From a virus, in the IMG/VR virus record IMGVR_UViG_3300021963_000190, positions 1 to 49,445 of that record: a DNA stretch of 49,445 nucleotides; one strand, given 5' to 3'. Positions within the stretch are counted from its first letter, which is position 1, and every line of letters begins with the position of its first letter. Positions 31,224 through 40,348 of the stretch are shown here, piece by piece. The position numbers were made by a program, and so were the translations under genes. The notes under the pieces were generated by a model. It saw nothing but the letters and a program-made list of their open reading frames with translations, was not told the DNA's origin and did no database searches.

Positions 31224-32957
31224 TTATTTGTATGTTGGTGAGAAATAATCATATATTTTTGTTATATCTGTTGAACCCAATTGTGTATTGTAGAATAATA
31301 CCGGTCCCATTTGTCCGTTAAAATAGTAATTATTATCACCATATCCTCCACCAATTTGAATCAAAGCGGATGAAGTATAGGTTTTTGCACCATTTGATAT
31401 TGTACCTCTTGATGTAGTATCAGTATATCCAACATTTGTTCCATTCGTAGCCGCTGTGTATGAAATCATATACCAAGTATTCGTACTCAATGTAAATGTA
31501 TTACTACTATATTGTACAGATGTACCATCATGTATAAAGTATGTACCACTACCATTTGAATTTAAATATAAAGCCATTTCTCTTGTACTACCACTATTTT
31601 GTTTACCAAAAATTTGATAATATCCATTAGTCGGATGCGATGCAAATCTAACCCAAGCTACTACCGAATATGCAGATGTGTTAAATTGTGTATATCCACC
31701 ATTAATATTGGATGTACCATCTTTATACCAAAATTTATTAGTAGATAATGACCAATATTTTTCTTTTCTAGTTGCTCCTGCATTATATGTAGGATTTGCT
31801 CCTGTAATACCAACACCATTTGGTGCTCCTGCTGGTCTAACACCCGTTCCCCATCCTGTCAAATCTAACCAATCGGTACCATCAGTACCATTTGTTGATG
31901 ATGCTTTTGATGGGTCTAAGTACATTCTTAAACCTGCCGCCGGGATTGATGGTTGAGTTGTTGTTCCCTTATTATGTGAAATGTATCCGTTTGCTATATA
32001 AACGTCAGCTTGCTCTACGTTAATAGTTGCAATCTCAACATCTTCGGTTACCATTTCTATATTAGTTACTTCAATTTCTTGCGTTTCTCCTAAGAAATCA
32101 TCCCACTTAACAATCATATCACCAATGATGATATCTTCTACATTTTTAAAGTGATACTTTTCAATTTCAGAATCAAATACCCAAAGTGGGTGAGTTCCTG
32201 TAGCTTTGATTTCACCATCGTTTAGTGAATAGTATCCACTAGCGAAATTATAAACAACATCAGCTACAACAACAGTTTGTGCCGAACCCGATTGTGCTTC
32301 TAATTGATAGAATCTCCAATCAACTTGGTCTGATTCTGGGTCTTGGGTTTCATCAGGCAATCCTGCTGGCACCCATGCCTTAATTTCATCACCAACATTT
32401 AAATCTTCTACCGCAACTGATGAACCATCAGCTTTTTCTACCATTGTACCAAATACCAAACAAAAATCCGGTTGGTTGATTGTATTGTAAACATCTACTG
32501 CGTATAATGTTTTTGTAGATGTAGTATTATAGCCGGTTGCTGCCAAATTATATCCATCAGCATATTTCATTGATATTACAGAAGATGCTTCCGAATAGTT
32601 AGATGAAGCAATTGATGCGGGTGTAATTGGAAATGATGGAGATGCTCCTAATGTTGGAGAACCTACTGAAAAGTTTGCGTTATCAAATGTTACCGAATAG
32701 TTTGCAGCTACACTACCAACTTTTGTACCATGTAATGTACCGGCTGTTCCAAATGAGAACGTCGCTGCTTCCGATGTACTTTCTACTATATAAGTATAGG
32801 TTGGTAAGTTTGGAGTTACCGAATCAATTGCGAATGCAGTAAATGAACTATTAGTTGCTCCACCACTCAATCCTCCAATTGAAACTGCCTGAGTCGTTCT
32901 TGCTGAACCACTCACTGCTCTATATAAGTTACCTAACGATAAATTTGTTCTTGCCAT
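31224..32957 (-). CDS. Adhesin-like virion protein with Hint (intein-like) and LamG-like domains
   Basis: A 577-residue protein with three parts. Residues 1-160 are Ser/Thr-rich beta sequence like the fibre proteins around it. Residues 166-329 form a Hint domain: C166 starts CLVFGTMVEKADGSS, block B is TGTHPLWV (T253, H256), and the domain ends ADVYIANGYISHN (H328, N329), followed by KGTTTQ. The Cys, TxxH and terminal HN are the self-processing residues. The residue after HN is Lys, not Cys/Ser/Thr, so cleavage rather than clean splicing is expected. Residues 340-577 form a concanavalin/LamG-3-like lectin domain (SVVAWVRFAS, LIQIGGGYGDNNYYFNGQMG). It probably binds the host surface. Confidence 0.85.
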   Translation of the reverse strand: MARTNLSLGNLYRAVSGSARTTQAVSIGGLSGGATNSSFTAFAIDSVTPNLPTYTYIVESTSEAATFSFGTAGTLHGTKVGSVAANYSVTFDNANFSVGSPTLGASPSFPITPASIASSNYSEASSVISMKYADGYNLAATGYNTTSTKTLYAVDVYNTINQPDFCLVFGTMVEKADGSSVAVEDLNVGDEIKAWVPAGLPDETQDPESDQVDWRFYQLEAQSGSAQTVVVADVVYNFASGYYSLNDGEIKATGTHPLWVFDSEIEKYHFKNVEDIIIGDMIVKWDDFLGETQEIEVTNIEMVTEDVEIATINVEQADVYIANGYISHNKGTTTQPSIPAAGLRMYLDPSKASSTNGTDGTDWLDLTGWGTGVRPAGAPNGVGITGANPTYNAGATRKEKYWSLSTNKFWYKDGTSNINGGYTQFNTSAYSVVAWVRFASHPTNGYYQIFGKQNSGSTREMALYLNSNGSGTYFIHDGTSVQYSSNTFTLSTNTWYMISYTAATNGTNVGYTDTTSRGTISNGAKTYTSSALIQIGGGYGDNNYYFNGQMGPVLFYNTQLGSTDITKIYDYFSPTYK

Positions 32958-32968
32958 TGTATAATGTG

Positions 32969-33967
32969 TTATTCTCCGTTATAAATATCTAAAAGTTTTT
33001 CTTTCCACTCATCTTTATTTGAAAAGTATTTTATCATCCAATTCTTCAGTTTTTCGAATTCAATTTTACGGGTTTCGTAATCATCTTCACAAATCGTTTT
33101 GTAGGTTTGCTTAAATGTTTCCTCGTCAAACGCTTTGTATTTATAATCAAGAGGTACGTGCCATTTTTCGTGTAGTATTGGAAGCTTCCCCCAATCCACT
33201 GCTTCAAATATTCCGTATCCAAATGGTTCAAATTCAAAGCAAGAGTGAGATATTCCCCAATCAAGTCCATAGAACCTTTCTTTATAATTGTAATCAAATT
33301 TGTAAACTTTTGATTTTTCAAATTTGTATCCATATTTCTTTTTATAATATTTGTTGAATGTTTCTGAATTTGTAGAAATGAATCCACCTAATCCATCCAT
33401 ATATTCAACATTCTTTCTACCCTCAGCTCTAGCTGCATATCCCAATATGGTTGAGGTTGAAAGTTCTTTATTTTGTGTAAATTGATAAACGTTTGGTATG
33501 TGATGTAAGTTTTTTGTATTATATGGAAAATGATATAAACCAACCCAAATTTTATTTTTTATTTTATCAATCAATTCGGATTCATATTCCCAATTACCAT
33601 ACCAATGAAGATATTCATTTTTATTTTGCTGTGCCATCAAAGACACTTTGGTTAAATTATGGAAAACAATTGAATCAATCTTTTCCAAATTTTGATGAAT
33701 AGCTCTGGTTGGAGTATAATGACCATGCAATATGTGTATCCTTCTTGCACCTTCTAATATTTTTATGATTTCATCTTCCGATGTTTCCCAAATATGGTCT
33801 ATGTTGATTGGGAATTTTTCGTAGTTTTCGGGCTTATGTCTATGGAATAGAAGAAGTGGCTTAACTTCTAAGTTAGGTGCCACTTCTTTTATCCATTCGG
33901 TTACCCATATATCAGCACCGCTGTTGAACCAAGGTCCTCCAGCGGTGGTGTAATAAACATCGTACAT
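32969..33967 (-). CDS. Glycosyltransferase, GT-B fold (GT4-like)
   Basis: A 332-residue protein that matches retaining GT-B glycosyltransferases. It has GYAARAEGRKNVEYMDGL (176-193) where these enzymes start the donor-binding domain, and FEFEPFGYGIFEAVDWGKLP (244-263), the E-P-FG---EA nucleotide-sugar motif. The N-terminal domain has IHILHGHYTP and HNLTKVSLMAQ, as in acceptor domains. It starts in a TAATG overlap with the stop of an S74 fibre gene, so the two are translated together. It may glycosylate fibre proteins, or alter host surface sugars; modification of phage DNA is less likely given this location. Confidence 0.82.
   Translation of the reverse strand: MYDVYYTTAGGPWFNSGADIWVTEWIKEVAPNLEVKPLLLFHRHKPENYEKFPINIDHIWETSEDEIIKILEGARRIHILHGHYTPTRAIHQNLEKIDSIVFHNLTKVSLMAQQNKNEYLHWYGNWEYESELIDKIKNKIWVGLYHFPYNTKNLHHIPNVYQFTQNKELSTSTILGYAARAEGRKNVEYMDGLGGFISTNSETFNKYYKKKYGYKFEKSKVYKFDYNYKERFYGLDWGISHSCFEFEPFGYGIFEAVDWGKLPILHEKWHVPLDYKYKAFDEETFKQTYKTICEDDYETRKIEFEKLKNWMIKYFSNKDEWKEKLLDIYNGE
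32980..32988 (-). promoter_or_regulatory. Putative late promoter motif before the Hint protein gene
   Basis: An exact ATATTTATA on the minus strand, 22 bases before the ATG at 32957. It lies inside the last codons of the glycosyltransferase gene. Confidence 0.6.
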
Positions 33968-36060
33968 TAGTTATAACCTAATTTTGATTTTAATTCTTCT
34001 ATTTGTGATTGTTGTTCTTTAATTGCTTCAACTAATAATCCAATCATTTTAGCGTAATCTAAACCTAAGAATCCATCTTCTTTTTGTTTTACTACTTCTG
34101 GCAATACTTCTAACACTTCTTGTGCTATTAAACCAGTCTTTGGTGCTTGCTTAGTTACTTCGTTAACATCATCATTCCATTCCCAAGTTACACCATTCAA
34201 TTTAGATACCTTTTCTAAAGCGTTTGGTATGATTTGGATATTATTCTTATATCTTCTATCTGAAGAATAGTATGCTGTGATATCACCCGTTGCAGTTATT
34301 GCTCCGTTAATTGTTAAACCTGCGAATGTAGGTGAAGATGAAGTTGCTACTGCTTGTCCAATTGCTATCGTTGGAGTTGCCCCTTCACCACTATTGTTTG
34401 ATAATGTTACACCCGTTCCAGCTACTAAACTTGCAACATAATCACCCGTTGTTTGGGTAGATAATGCGATATTTCCACTTGCTGAACCTAAAGTTATTTG
34501 AGATGAACCACTCACAACACCATCAGCGTTCAACTTATTCTTAATAGTTGTGTTGATTGAAGATGTAAATGAATTTAAGTTACTAACTGAAGTATCTTGT
34601 GTATTATTTGTAGATAATGCAGTAGATGCTGATGCTTCTAATGCCGTTAATCTCGTATTTTGTGTTGTATTAGTTGTATCATTTGAACCCGTATAAGTGT
34701 TCAATGAACTTAATATTCCAATTACTTGCGAAGAACCACTAACAACTGTATTTACATCTAATTGCGTTTTAATTGTAGTGTTTATAGAAGATGTAAACGA
34801 ATTTAGATTACTTACTGAAGTATTTACACTTGCCGATGTTAATTCTAAATTATTTAATCTACCAACACTTGCGGTATAGAATGAAGCAAATACCGTATCA
34901 TTGGTTGTATCAACCGAGTTGATTAATGTTACGATTTCTGCAAATGTATCTTTATCTGCATCTGCTGCTGATAAGATTGCATCTACTCTTCCTTTTTCAG
35001 TTGCAATTCTACTATCTACCGATGTAGAGTATGTAGTAAATCCAGTAGTTGAACTTAAAGTAATTTGAGATGAACCTGAAATTACCCCATCTACATTCAA
35101 CTTATTCTTAATAGTTGTGTTGATTGAAGATGTAAATGCTTCTAAGTTAGTAGTTTCAACTTCTAATGCAGTTAATCTAGTTAATGCCGAAGAACTGAAT
35201 GTGTTTAAGCTTGTTACACTAACATCTTGTGAATTATTTGTAGATAATGCCGTAGATGCTGATGATTCTAATGCTGTTAATCTCGTATTTTGAGTTGTGT
35301 TTTCCGAATTATTGGAACTTGTATATGCTGATAATCCAATTAATCTACTATCTACCGATGCTGAATATGCTGATACGTTCCCAATACCAACAATAGAACC
35401 ACTAATTGTATTTGTTGTTCTAACTATCCCAAACGAACCAGTTGCTGCTGCTATTTCTTCTCCAGCATACAATGATTTAGTTACATATAAATTAGCAAAT
35501 ACATGTACATGCGAATCATTCAACGTTGAACCAGAATCAATACGAAAAACAGATGAACCAATAGCTTCATTATGAATACTAAAGTTTCCTCCTGCTGTAT
35601 TTTGTACATGATACGCTAAGTCGGTAGTTGTATTTCTTATTCTAAGCTCTGCCCAACTTCCCGATGCAATTTCAATTACGCTAGCGGTTATAATATTGGT
35701 GTGAACTTCGCTATATCTTTTTGTAGAACTACCAATAGTAAATGCATTATCATTTGATGGTATCAATGATGAACTTAAACTTGCGACAACATTGACAGTA
35801 TCTGCCGATGCATCACCTATTGTAATTTCACCACCAAGTATCAAATCTCCACCAATTCTTGCGTTTCCTGTGATATCTAACCCCGAACCTGAAATTGCTC
35901 CAAATGTTCCTGTACTTCCTGTTCCGGTGGATGATAGTACAATATCACCATCCGCTCCTCCAATGATTAATGTTCCTAATGTAGTGTTTACATATGGTTC
36001 TCCGAATGCTAACGAACCTGATTGTTGTGCGGTTGTCCCACGTCTAAATTTAAGTGCCAT
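33967..36060 (-). CDS. Tail fibre with C-terminal peptidase S74 chaperone
   Basis: A 697-residue fibre protein. The start (MALKFRRGTTAQQSGSLAFG) is the virion-anchoring type found in several genes here. The shaft is made of Ser/Thr-rich repeats with NLNSFTSSINTTIKNKL and VVSGSSQITL-type turns. The last 101 residues (from 597) are an intramolecular chaperone: YYSSDRRYKNNI, GLIAQEVLEVLPE and LDYAKMIGLLVEAIKEQQSQ. S74 chaperones trimerise the fibre and then cut themselves off at the serine before the SD/K block. Late motif 56 bases upstream. Confidence 0.88.
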   Translation of the reverse strand: MALKFRRGTTAQQSGSLAFGEPYVNTTLGTLIIGGADGDIVLSSTGTGSTGTFGAISGSGLDITGNARIGGDLILGGEITIGDASADTVNVVASLSSSLIPSNDNAFTIGSSTKRYSEVHTNIITASVIEIASGSWAELRIRNTTTDLAYHVQNTAGGNFSIHNEAIGSSVFRIDSGSTLNDSHVHVFANLYVTKSLYAGEEIAAATGSFGIVRTTNTISGSIVGIGNVSAYSASVDSRLIGLSAYTSSNNSENTTQNTRLTALESSASTALSTNNSQDVSVTSLNTFSSSALTRLTALEVETTNLEAFTSSINTTIKNKLNVDGVISGSSQITLSSTTGFTTYSTSVDSRIATEKGRVDAILSAADADKDTFAEIVTLINSVDTTNDTVFASFYTASVGRLNNLELTSASVNTSVSNLNSFTSSINTTIKTQLDVNTVVSGSSQVIGILSSLNTYTGSNDTTNTTQNTRLTALEASASTALSTNNTQDTSVSNLNSFTSSINTTIKNKLNADGVVSGSSQITLGSASGNIALSTQTTGDYVASLVAGTGVTLSNNSGEGATPTIAIGQAVATSSSPTFAGLTINGAITATGDITAYYSSDRRYKNNIQIIPNALEKVSKLNGVTWEWNDDVNEVTKQAPKTGLIAQEVLEVLPEVVKQKEDGFLGLDYAKMIGLLVEAIKEQQSQIEELKSKLGYN
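34529..35138 (-). repeat. 43-base exact repeat pair in the S74 fibre gene
   Basis: A 43-base sequence is identical at 34529-34571 and 35096-35138 and encodes the INTTIKNKLN-type shaft module. Copies lie 567 bases apart in the same orientation. Confidence 0.85.
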
Positions 36061-36116
36061 CTAGTTTACCTTTTTTTTAGTACGGTTAATTATTTTTATG
36101 TTATTCAGTAACTCCT

Positions 36117-36125
36117 TATAAATAT
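36117..36125 (-). promoter_or_regulatory. Putative late promoter motif before the 697-residue fibre gene
   Basis: An exact ATATTTATA on the minus strand, followed by AGGAGTTACTG, 56 bases before the ATG at 36060 and directly after the stop of the next fibre gene. Confidence 0.62.
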
Positions 36126-38717
36126 CTATTTATTTTCCAATCTGTCAATTTTATCAGATAATTCTTTTATTGCTTCAATTAATAATGGAATAATTTTTTC
36201 ATATTGAACCGCTTTGAAGCCTGTATCTCTATTTGTTACGATTTGTGGTAAAATTGTTTCAATTTCTTGCGCTATTACCCCAACATCGTTTCCTTTATGA
36301 GAATGTACCTCATCATATCCTTCTTTCCAATCATATGTGTTACCACTAATTTGTTTTATTTTTTCCAAAGCGTTTGGAATAGGAACAATATTTTCTTTTA
36401 AACGGATATCCGATGAATAATATGCGGTAATATCGCCAGTTGCTCTAATCTCACCAGCCGTTCCACTTGCGGTTGTACCAACTCCAATAGAACTAAATTC
36501 TACGTTAGCTGATGTTCCAACTGCTTGTCCAATTGCTATTGTTGGAGTTGAATTTTCTCCGCTATTATTTGTAATAGTAACACCTGTACCTTGTACTAAT
36601 GATGCTACATAATCGCCTGTCGTTTGTGTTGCTAATGTAATATTTCCGGTAGCTGAACCCAAACTTATTTGAGATGAACCCGATATTACACCAACTACAT
36701 TCAATCTCGTTAAAATACCACTTCCATAATTTGTAGTAGCGGTTAAATCGATTTGAGATGAACCACTTACAACTCCAGCTGGCAATAATGATGTTATTTG
36801 AGTAGAAGATGAAATTACGTTTGTACCTTCTAATATTTTTGCAGCAGTGATGGAGCCACCTAATGATACTGAAGTACCTGCTATTGTAATAGAATTATTT
36901 GTAATTTGCGTACCATCTACTTGAGATGAACCACTAAATATTCCCCTACCCTTAGCTTCATATCCAGCGGCAACTTCCGCATCAGTTGCAAATGTTGTAG
37001 TTAAAGATGAACTCCACGCATTTATAGATGCAGATGTTAATTCTAAATTATTTAATCTACTATCAGTAGATGCTGTCCATATGTTTGTACCACCAATAGA
37101 TGCTGTAAATGAATTTAAAGATGCAGTTGCCTTATTAATTTCACTAAATGAAACTTGCGCTCCACTTCCTAAATTTATTGATGTTGTATATTCTAATTCA
37201 TCTAATCTAGCTTCGTGATTTGAACCAGTCCAAAATAAACTAGATGTTGCCGTTATTAACGATGCGGTTACTTGTGATAATGTAGTAAATCTACTTTCCA
37301 TTGAAGCAGTTTCACTATTTAAATTAGTAATCGAAACATTTACACTAGCCGTATGTGTGTTAATATTCAAAATTGAAGTATCAACCGATGCTGATTTCAA
37401 TTCTAAATTACTTAATTCAATTTTTGCACTTGCCGACCAATCATTTAAACTCGCAGTTGTTTGATATATCGATACCAATGATGATAATACACTTGCACTA
37501 AACGAATTTAATGAAGATGTACTTGCATTGATATTTGAAACCGATGTATTTAAACTTTCGGTTGTTGAATTTAAATTAACTATCGATGTGTTTACGCTTG
37601 CAGAAGTAGATTCTAAATTATTTAATCTAATATTTGCAGATGATGTAAACGAATTTAATTCTGTCAATTGTGCTGAAGAGGATATAACACTATCCCCATC
37701 GGCTAAAAGAATTTTAGATTCTAATCCTCTTTTACCAGCTTTCCAATAATCAGTTACGGAATCCCATAATAGTGAACCCGAAGTAGTTGAAAGTCCGGTC
37801 GCATCTTTTGTGTAAATTCCAGCTTCGGTAGATGAGCCACCAAAGTTTAATTCTAATATATTTTCACCAATGTTAACTTGCGTTGAATTGATTTGAGTTG
37901 TAGTTCCTTGAACTATTAAATCTCCTTTAATAGTCGTTGTTGATACACTATCTATACCACTAACTGTTATAGCATTTTTTAATGATGCCGAATATGAATT
38001 TAATTCAGTAATCGATATTGTATTAGCCGATGCAGTTGATATCAACGAACCTGTAATAGTTGCTAAATTAACATTTTGAGTTAATTGAGAACTACTAAAT
38101 GAATTTAGGTTTGATATCGATATAGTATTGGCAGATGCCGTTAAAATCAATGAACCCGTTATAATAGCTAATGCTTCGTTTTGGGTCAATTGAGAACCAC
38201 TAAATGTATTTAAGTTTGCTATTGAAATTGTATTAGCCGATGCCGTTGAAATCAATGAGCCGGTTACAATTGATAACGCTGTATTAAATGTAGAAAATCC
38301 ACTAACCGATTCTAATGTTATTTGAGATGAACCCGAAACCACACCATTTGTTGCTGCCAATGCGCCCGATATATTTGTAGCGTATATATTTCTCCAATAT
38401 GCAGAAGTTGTACCTACATCTATACTATTATGTGGACTTGGTACTAAATTTGTTGTAAACTGACCTAATGTTTGGATAGTATCAACTGAAGCATTACCTA
38501 AATAAATGTTTCCACCAATTCGTACATCACCCGATGCTGATATACTACCACTTAAATCAATATCACCATATGCAGGTGCGTTTAATGGTAATAATGTAAT
38601 TGGGTTATTTGAACCACTACCAAATTGGATAGAACCACTTCCTTTGTGTAAATATAATTCTCCATCAGCAATACTGATGTTTGTTTCACCTCTTCTTAAT
38701 TGAAATATAGCTGCCAT
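36126..38717 (-). CDS. Long tail fibre with C-terminal peptidase S74 chaperone
   Basis: An 863-residue fibre protein. The start MAAIFQLRRGETNISIADGE is an anchoring module. The shaft has repeats such as LISTASANTISIANLNTFSG and VISGSSQISL-type turns, with many predicted short coiled coils. The last 98 residues (from 766) are an S74 domain with YYSSDIRLKENI, VGVIAQEIETILPQ and VQYEKIIPLLIEAIKELSDK. It is a paralogue of the 697-residue fibre but the shafts differ in length and order of repeats, so the two may bind different receptors or sit at different positions. Confidence 0.88.
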   Translation of the reverse strand: MAAIFQLRRGETNISIADGELYLHKGSGSIQFGSGSNNPITLLPLNAPAYGDIDLSGSISASGDVRIGGNIYLGNASVDTIQTLGQFTTNLVPSPHNSIDVGTTSAYWRNIYATNISGALAATNGVVSGSSQITLESVSGFSTFNTALSIVTGSLISTASANTISIANLNTFSGSQLTQNEALAIITGSLILTASANTISISNLNSFSSSQLTQNVNLATITGSLISTASANTISITELNSYSASLKNAITVSGIDSVSTTTIKGDLIVQGTTTQINSTQVNIGENILELNFGGSSTEAGIYTKDATGLSTTSGSLLWDSVTDYWKAGKRGLESKILLADGDSVISSSAQLTELNSFTSSANIRLNNLESTSASVNTSIVNLNSTTESLNTSVSNINASTSSLNSFSASVLSSLVSIYQTTASLNDWSASAKIELSNLELKSASVDTSILNINTHTASVNVSITNLNSETASMESRFTTLSQVTASLITATSSLFWTGSNHEARLDELEYTTSINLGSGAQVSFSEINKATASLNSFTASIGGTNIWTASTDSRLNNLELTSASINAWSSSLTTTFATDAEVAAGYEAKGRGIFSGSSQVDGTQITNNSITIAGTSVSLGGSITAAKILEGTNVISSSTQITSLLPAGVVSGSSQIDLTATTNYGSGILTRLNVVGVISGSSQISLGSATGNITLATQTTGDYVASLVQGTGVTITNNSGENSTPTIAIGQAVGTSANVEFSSIGVGTTASGTAGEIRATGDITAYYSSDIRLKENIVPIPNALEKIKQISGNTYDWKEGYDEVHSHKGNDVGVIAQEIETILPQIVTNRDTGFKAVQYEKIIPLLIEAIKELSDKIDRLENK

Positions 38718-38736
38718 TAAATACTATTATGTTTCT

Positions 38737-38745
38737 TATAAATAT
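38737..38745 (-). promoter_or_regulatory. Putative late promoter motif before the 863-residue fibre gene
   Basis: An exact ATATTTATA on the minus strand, 19 bases before the ATG at 38717. Confidence 0.62.
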
Positions 38746-38747
38746 GA

Positions 38748-39548
38748 TTAAATATTAAAATCTAAATCTCCTGCGGTTGATATGTATTTTGCCAAATGCA
38801 TATAGTTTGCAGTTATACTACCGGTTGTCACATTTATTTCCGATGTACTTACCGATAAGTAGTTAGTATTACCAATTAAAATATCAAATGAACCCGTATT
38901 TGCTACGGCTTGTGTATTTCCCGTACTATCTTCTATAAAGTTTACAGTTCCAGCCGATTGCGGGTCTAAGTTGAAATCAAATGTATTTGGTCCGGCTGCT
39001 ACACCAACTTCAGTTCCATTGACTAAAAATGAGCCTGTTATAGATACTGAACCCGTAAATAAGTGAGTATCATCGATTGTATCTCCAAATTTAGTTGAAC
39101 CACTTTGAAATAATACCGATGAAGAAATTATCGATATATTAAATTGTCTAGCATTAACTGTTCCTAAAACAGTCAAATCGTTAGTTATTCTTTGAGAACC
39201 ACTTAATATTAAACTACCACTTAATAATGCCGAACTACCCGTAATATCACCGGTAATATCGATATCTCCAGCACCTATAATATCATTTGTTACATATAAA
39301 TCTCTTTGTACATTGGCATCTTGTAATACTAATAATTCACCAAATGAACCCGTATTAGTTAGGGTTATAGAACCCGTTGTAGTTGAGTTTGTTACTACGA
39401 TTCCTTCTATTGAATCTAAATTGCCCGAGCGTTTAATAAATACCTTACCATCGTAAGTATTTATTGCCATTTCACCAATGTTTAATGAATTAGTATCGGG
39501 AACTTTTCCAGGTAGCGATGAACGCTTTAGTATAATACTTTGTGCCAT
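38748..39548 (-). CDS. Short fibre / fibre-connector protein (copy 1)
   Basis: A 266-residue protein beginning MAQSIILKRSSLPGKVPDTN, then LNIGEMAINTYDGKVFIKRS, a virion-attachment type N-terminus common in phage fibres. DLYVTNDIIGAGDIDITGDI is a beta-helix-like stretch and the C-terminus (LAKYISTAGDLDFNI) is short. No S74 domain. It is a paralogue of the next gene (39639-40277), with the same anchoring block, TTTGSI-L--TGSFGE and DLYVT-DI-G-GDIDI. Probably a trimeric connector or short fibre. Confidence 0.78.
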   Translation of the reverse strand: MAQSIILKRSSLPGKVPDTNSLNIGEMAINTYDGKVFIKRSGNLDSIEGIVVTNSTTTGSITLTNTGSFGELLVLQDANVQRDLYVTNDIIGAGDIDITGDITGSSALLSGSLILSGSQRITNDLTVLGTVNARQFNISIISSSVLFQSGSTKFGDTIDDTHLFTGSVSITGSFLVNGTEVGVAAGPNTFDFNLDPQSAGTVNFIEDSTGNTQAVANTGSFDILIGNTNYLSVSTSEINVTTGSITANYMHLAKYISTAGDLDFNI

Positions 39549-39585
39549 ATTTATGGACTAAATTTTAAATTTATATAACAAAAAA

Positions 39586-39607
39586 AAAGGTACTATATAG
39601 TACCTTT
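39586..39607 (-). terminator. Perfect 22-base palindrome terminator overlapping a late motif
   Basis: AAAGGTACTATATAGTACCTTT is a perfect inverted repeat followed on the minus strand by six more T. Its upstream end shares a base with the late promoter motif at 39607-39615. Confidence 0.8.
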
Positions 39608-39615
39608 ATAAATAT
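39607..39615 (-). promoter_or_regulatory. Putative late promoter motif overlapping a terminator
   Basis: An exact ATATTTATA on the minus strand, 58 bases before the ATG at 39548. A transcript starting some 6-10 bases downstream would contain only part of the terminator hairpin and so would escape termination. Confidence 0.6.
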
Positions 39616-39638
39616 AAAAAATATTTTATTATTGTAAT

Positions 39639-40277
39639 TTAAAATTCTCCGGCATCTGAACCTGCTTCTAAAGCTGCTAATCTATTTGCCACCGAACCAC
39701 TAAATGCTAATACATCGCCGATTCCATAAAGAGAACCACTAAATCCGTTAGTTATATCAAATGTACCTCTAACTTCATCATTATATCTGAATTCTACTGC
39801 ATCAGATGTAGTTGCTACTTTGTAAAGAGAACCACTACCCTGTATATATCCGATTGTACCTGCGAATGGTTCTGAATTAAAATCAAAATCATCGGGTCTC
39901 ATTGAAGCGGTTACACCGGTGATTCCGGAACCATCTCCAATAAATAATGATGCCGAAACAACTGATGCGGATACTGCTCCTGCAATATCTATATCACCAT
40001 TACCAACGATATCTCGTGTAACATATAAATCTTGTCCAATATTTGCATCAAAATCAACACTTGCTTCTCCAAACGAACCTGTTCCCGTCAGATAGATGGA
40101 ACCTGTTGTGGTCGAATTGGTAGTAACTAATGTTTCTATTGATTGTACTGAACCTGATTTGTGTATATAAACTTTACCATCGGCAACGTTTATACCTAAT
40201 TCACCAACTAACAATGAGCCGGTGTCAGGAACTTTTCCTGCTATAATCGACCTTTTTTGTAATATTTTTTGAGCCAT
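39639..40277 (-). CDS. Short fibre / fibre-connector protein (copy 2)
   Basis: A 212-residue protein from the ATG at 40277: MAQKILQKRSIIAGKVPDTG, then LLVGELGINVADGKVYIHKS. It is a paralogue of the 266-residue gene. The C-terminal half has IGDGSGITGVTASMRPDDFD and ends RLAALEAGSDAGEF. A start at 40328 is possible on paper but would run through the terminator hairpin at 40319-40340 and lacks family support. No late motif was found upstream; a terminator lies there instead, so its expression may depend on read-through. Confidence 0.78.
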   Translation of the reverse strand: MAQKILQKRSIIAGKVPDTGSLLVGELGINVADGKVYIHKSGSVQSIETLVTTNSTTTGSIYLTGTGSFGEASVDFDANIGQDLYVTRDIVGNGDIDIAGAVSASVVSASLFIGDGSGITGVTASMRPDDFDFNSEPFAGTIGYIQGSGSLYKVATTSDAVEFRYNDEVRGTFDITNGFSGSLYGIGDVLAFSGSVANRLAALEAGSDAGEF

Positions 40278-40318
40278 TGCTATTGTGATTTTTGATTCAT
40301 TAAAAAAGTTTAAAAAAT

Positions 40319-40340
40319 CTCCCCCCAATTACGGGGGGAG
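40319..40340 (-). terminator. GC-rich intrinsic terminator after the 950-residue fibre gene
   Basis: An eight-pair stem CTCCCCCC/GGGGGGAG with a six-base loop is followed on the minus strand by ATTTTTT. It is the most GC-rich hairpin in this AT-rich region. Confidence 0.85.
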
Positions 40341-40348
40341 TTAATATT

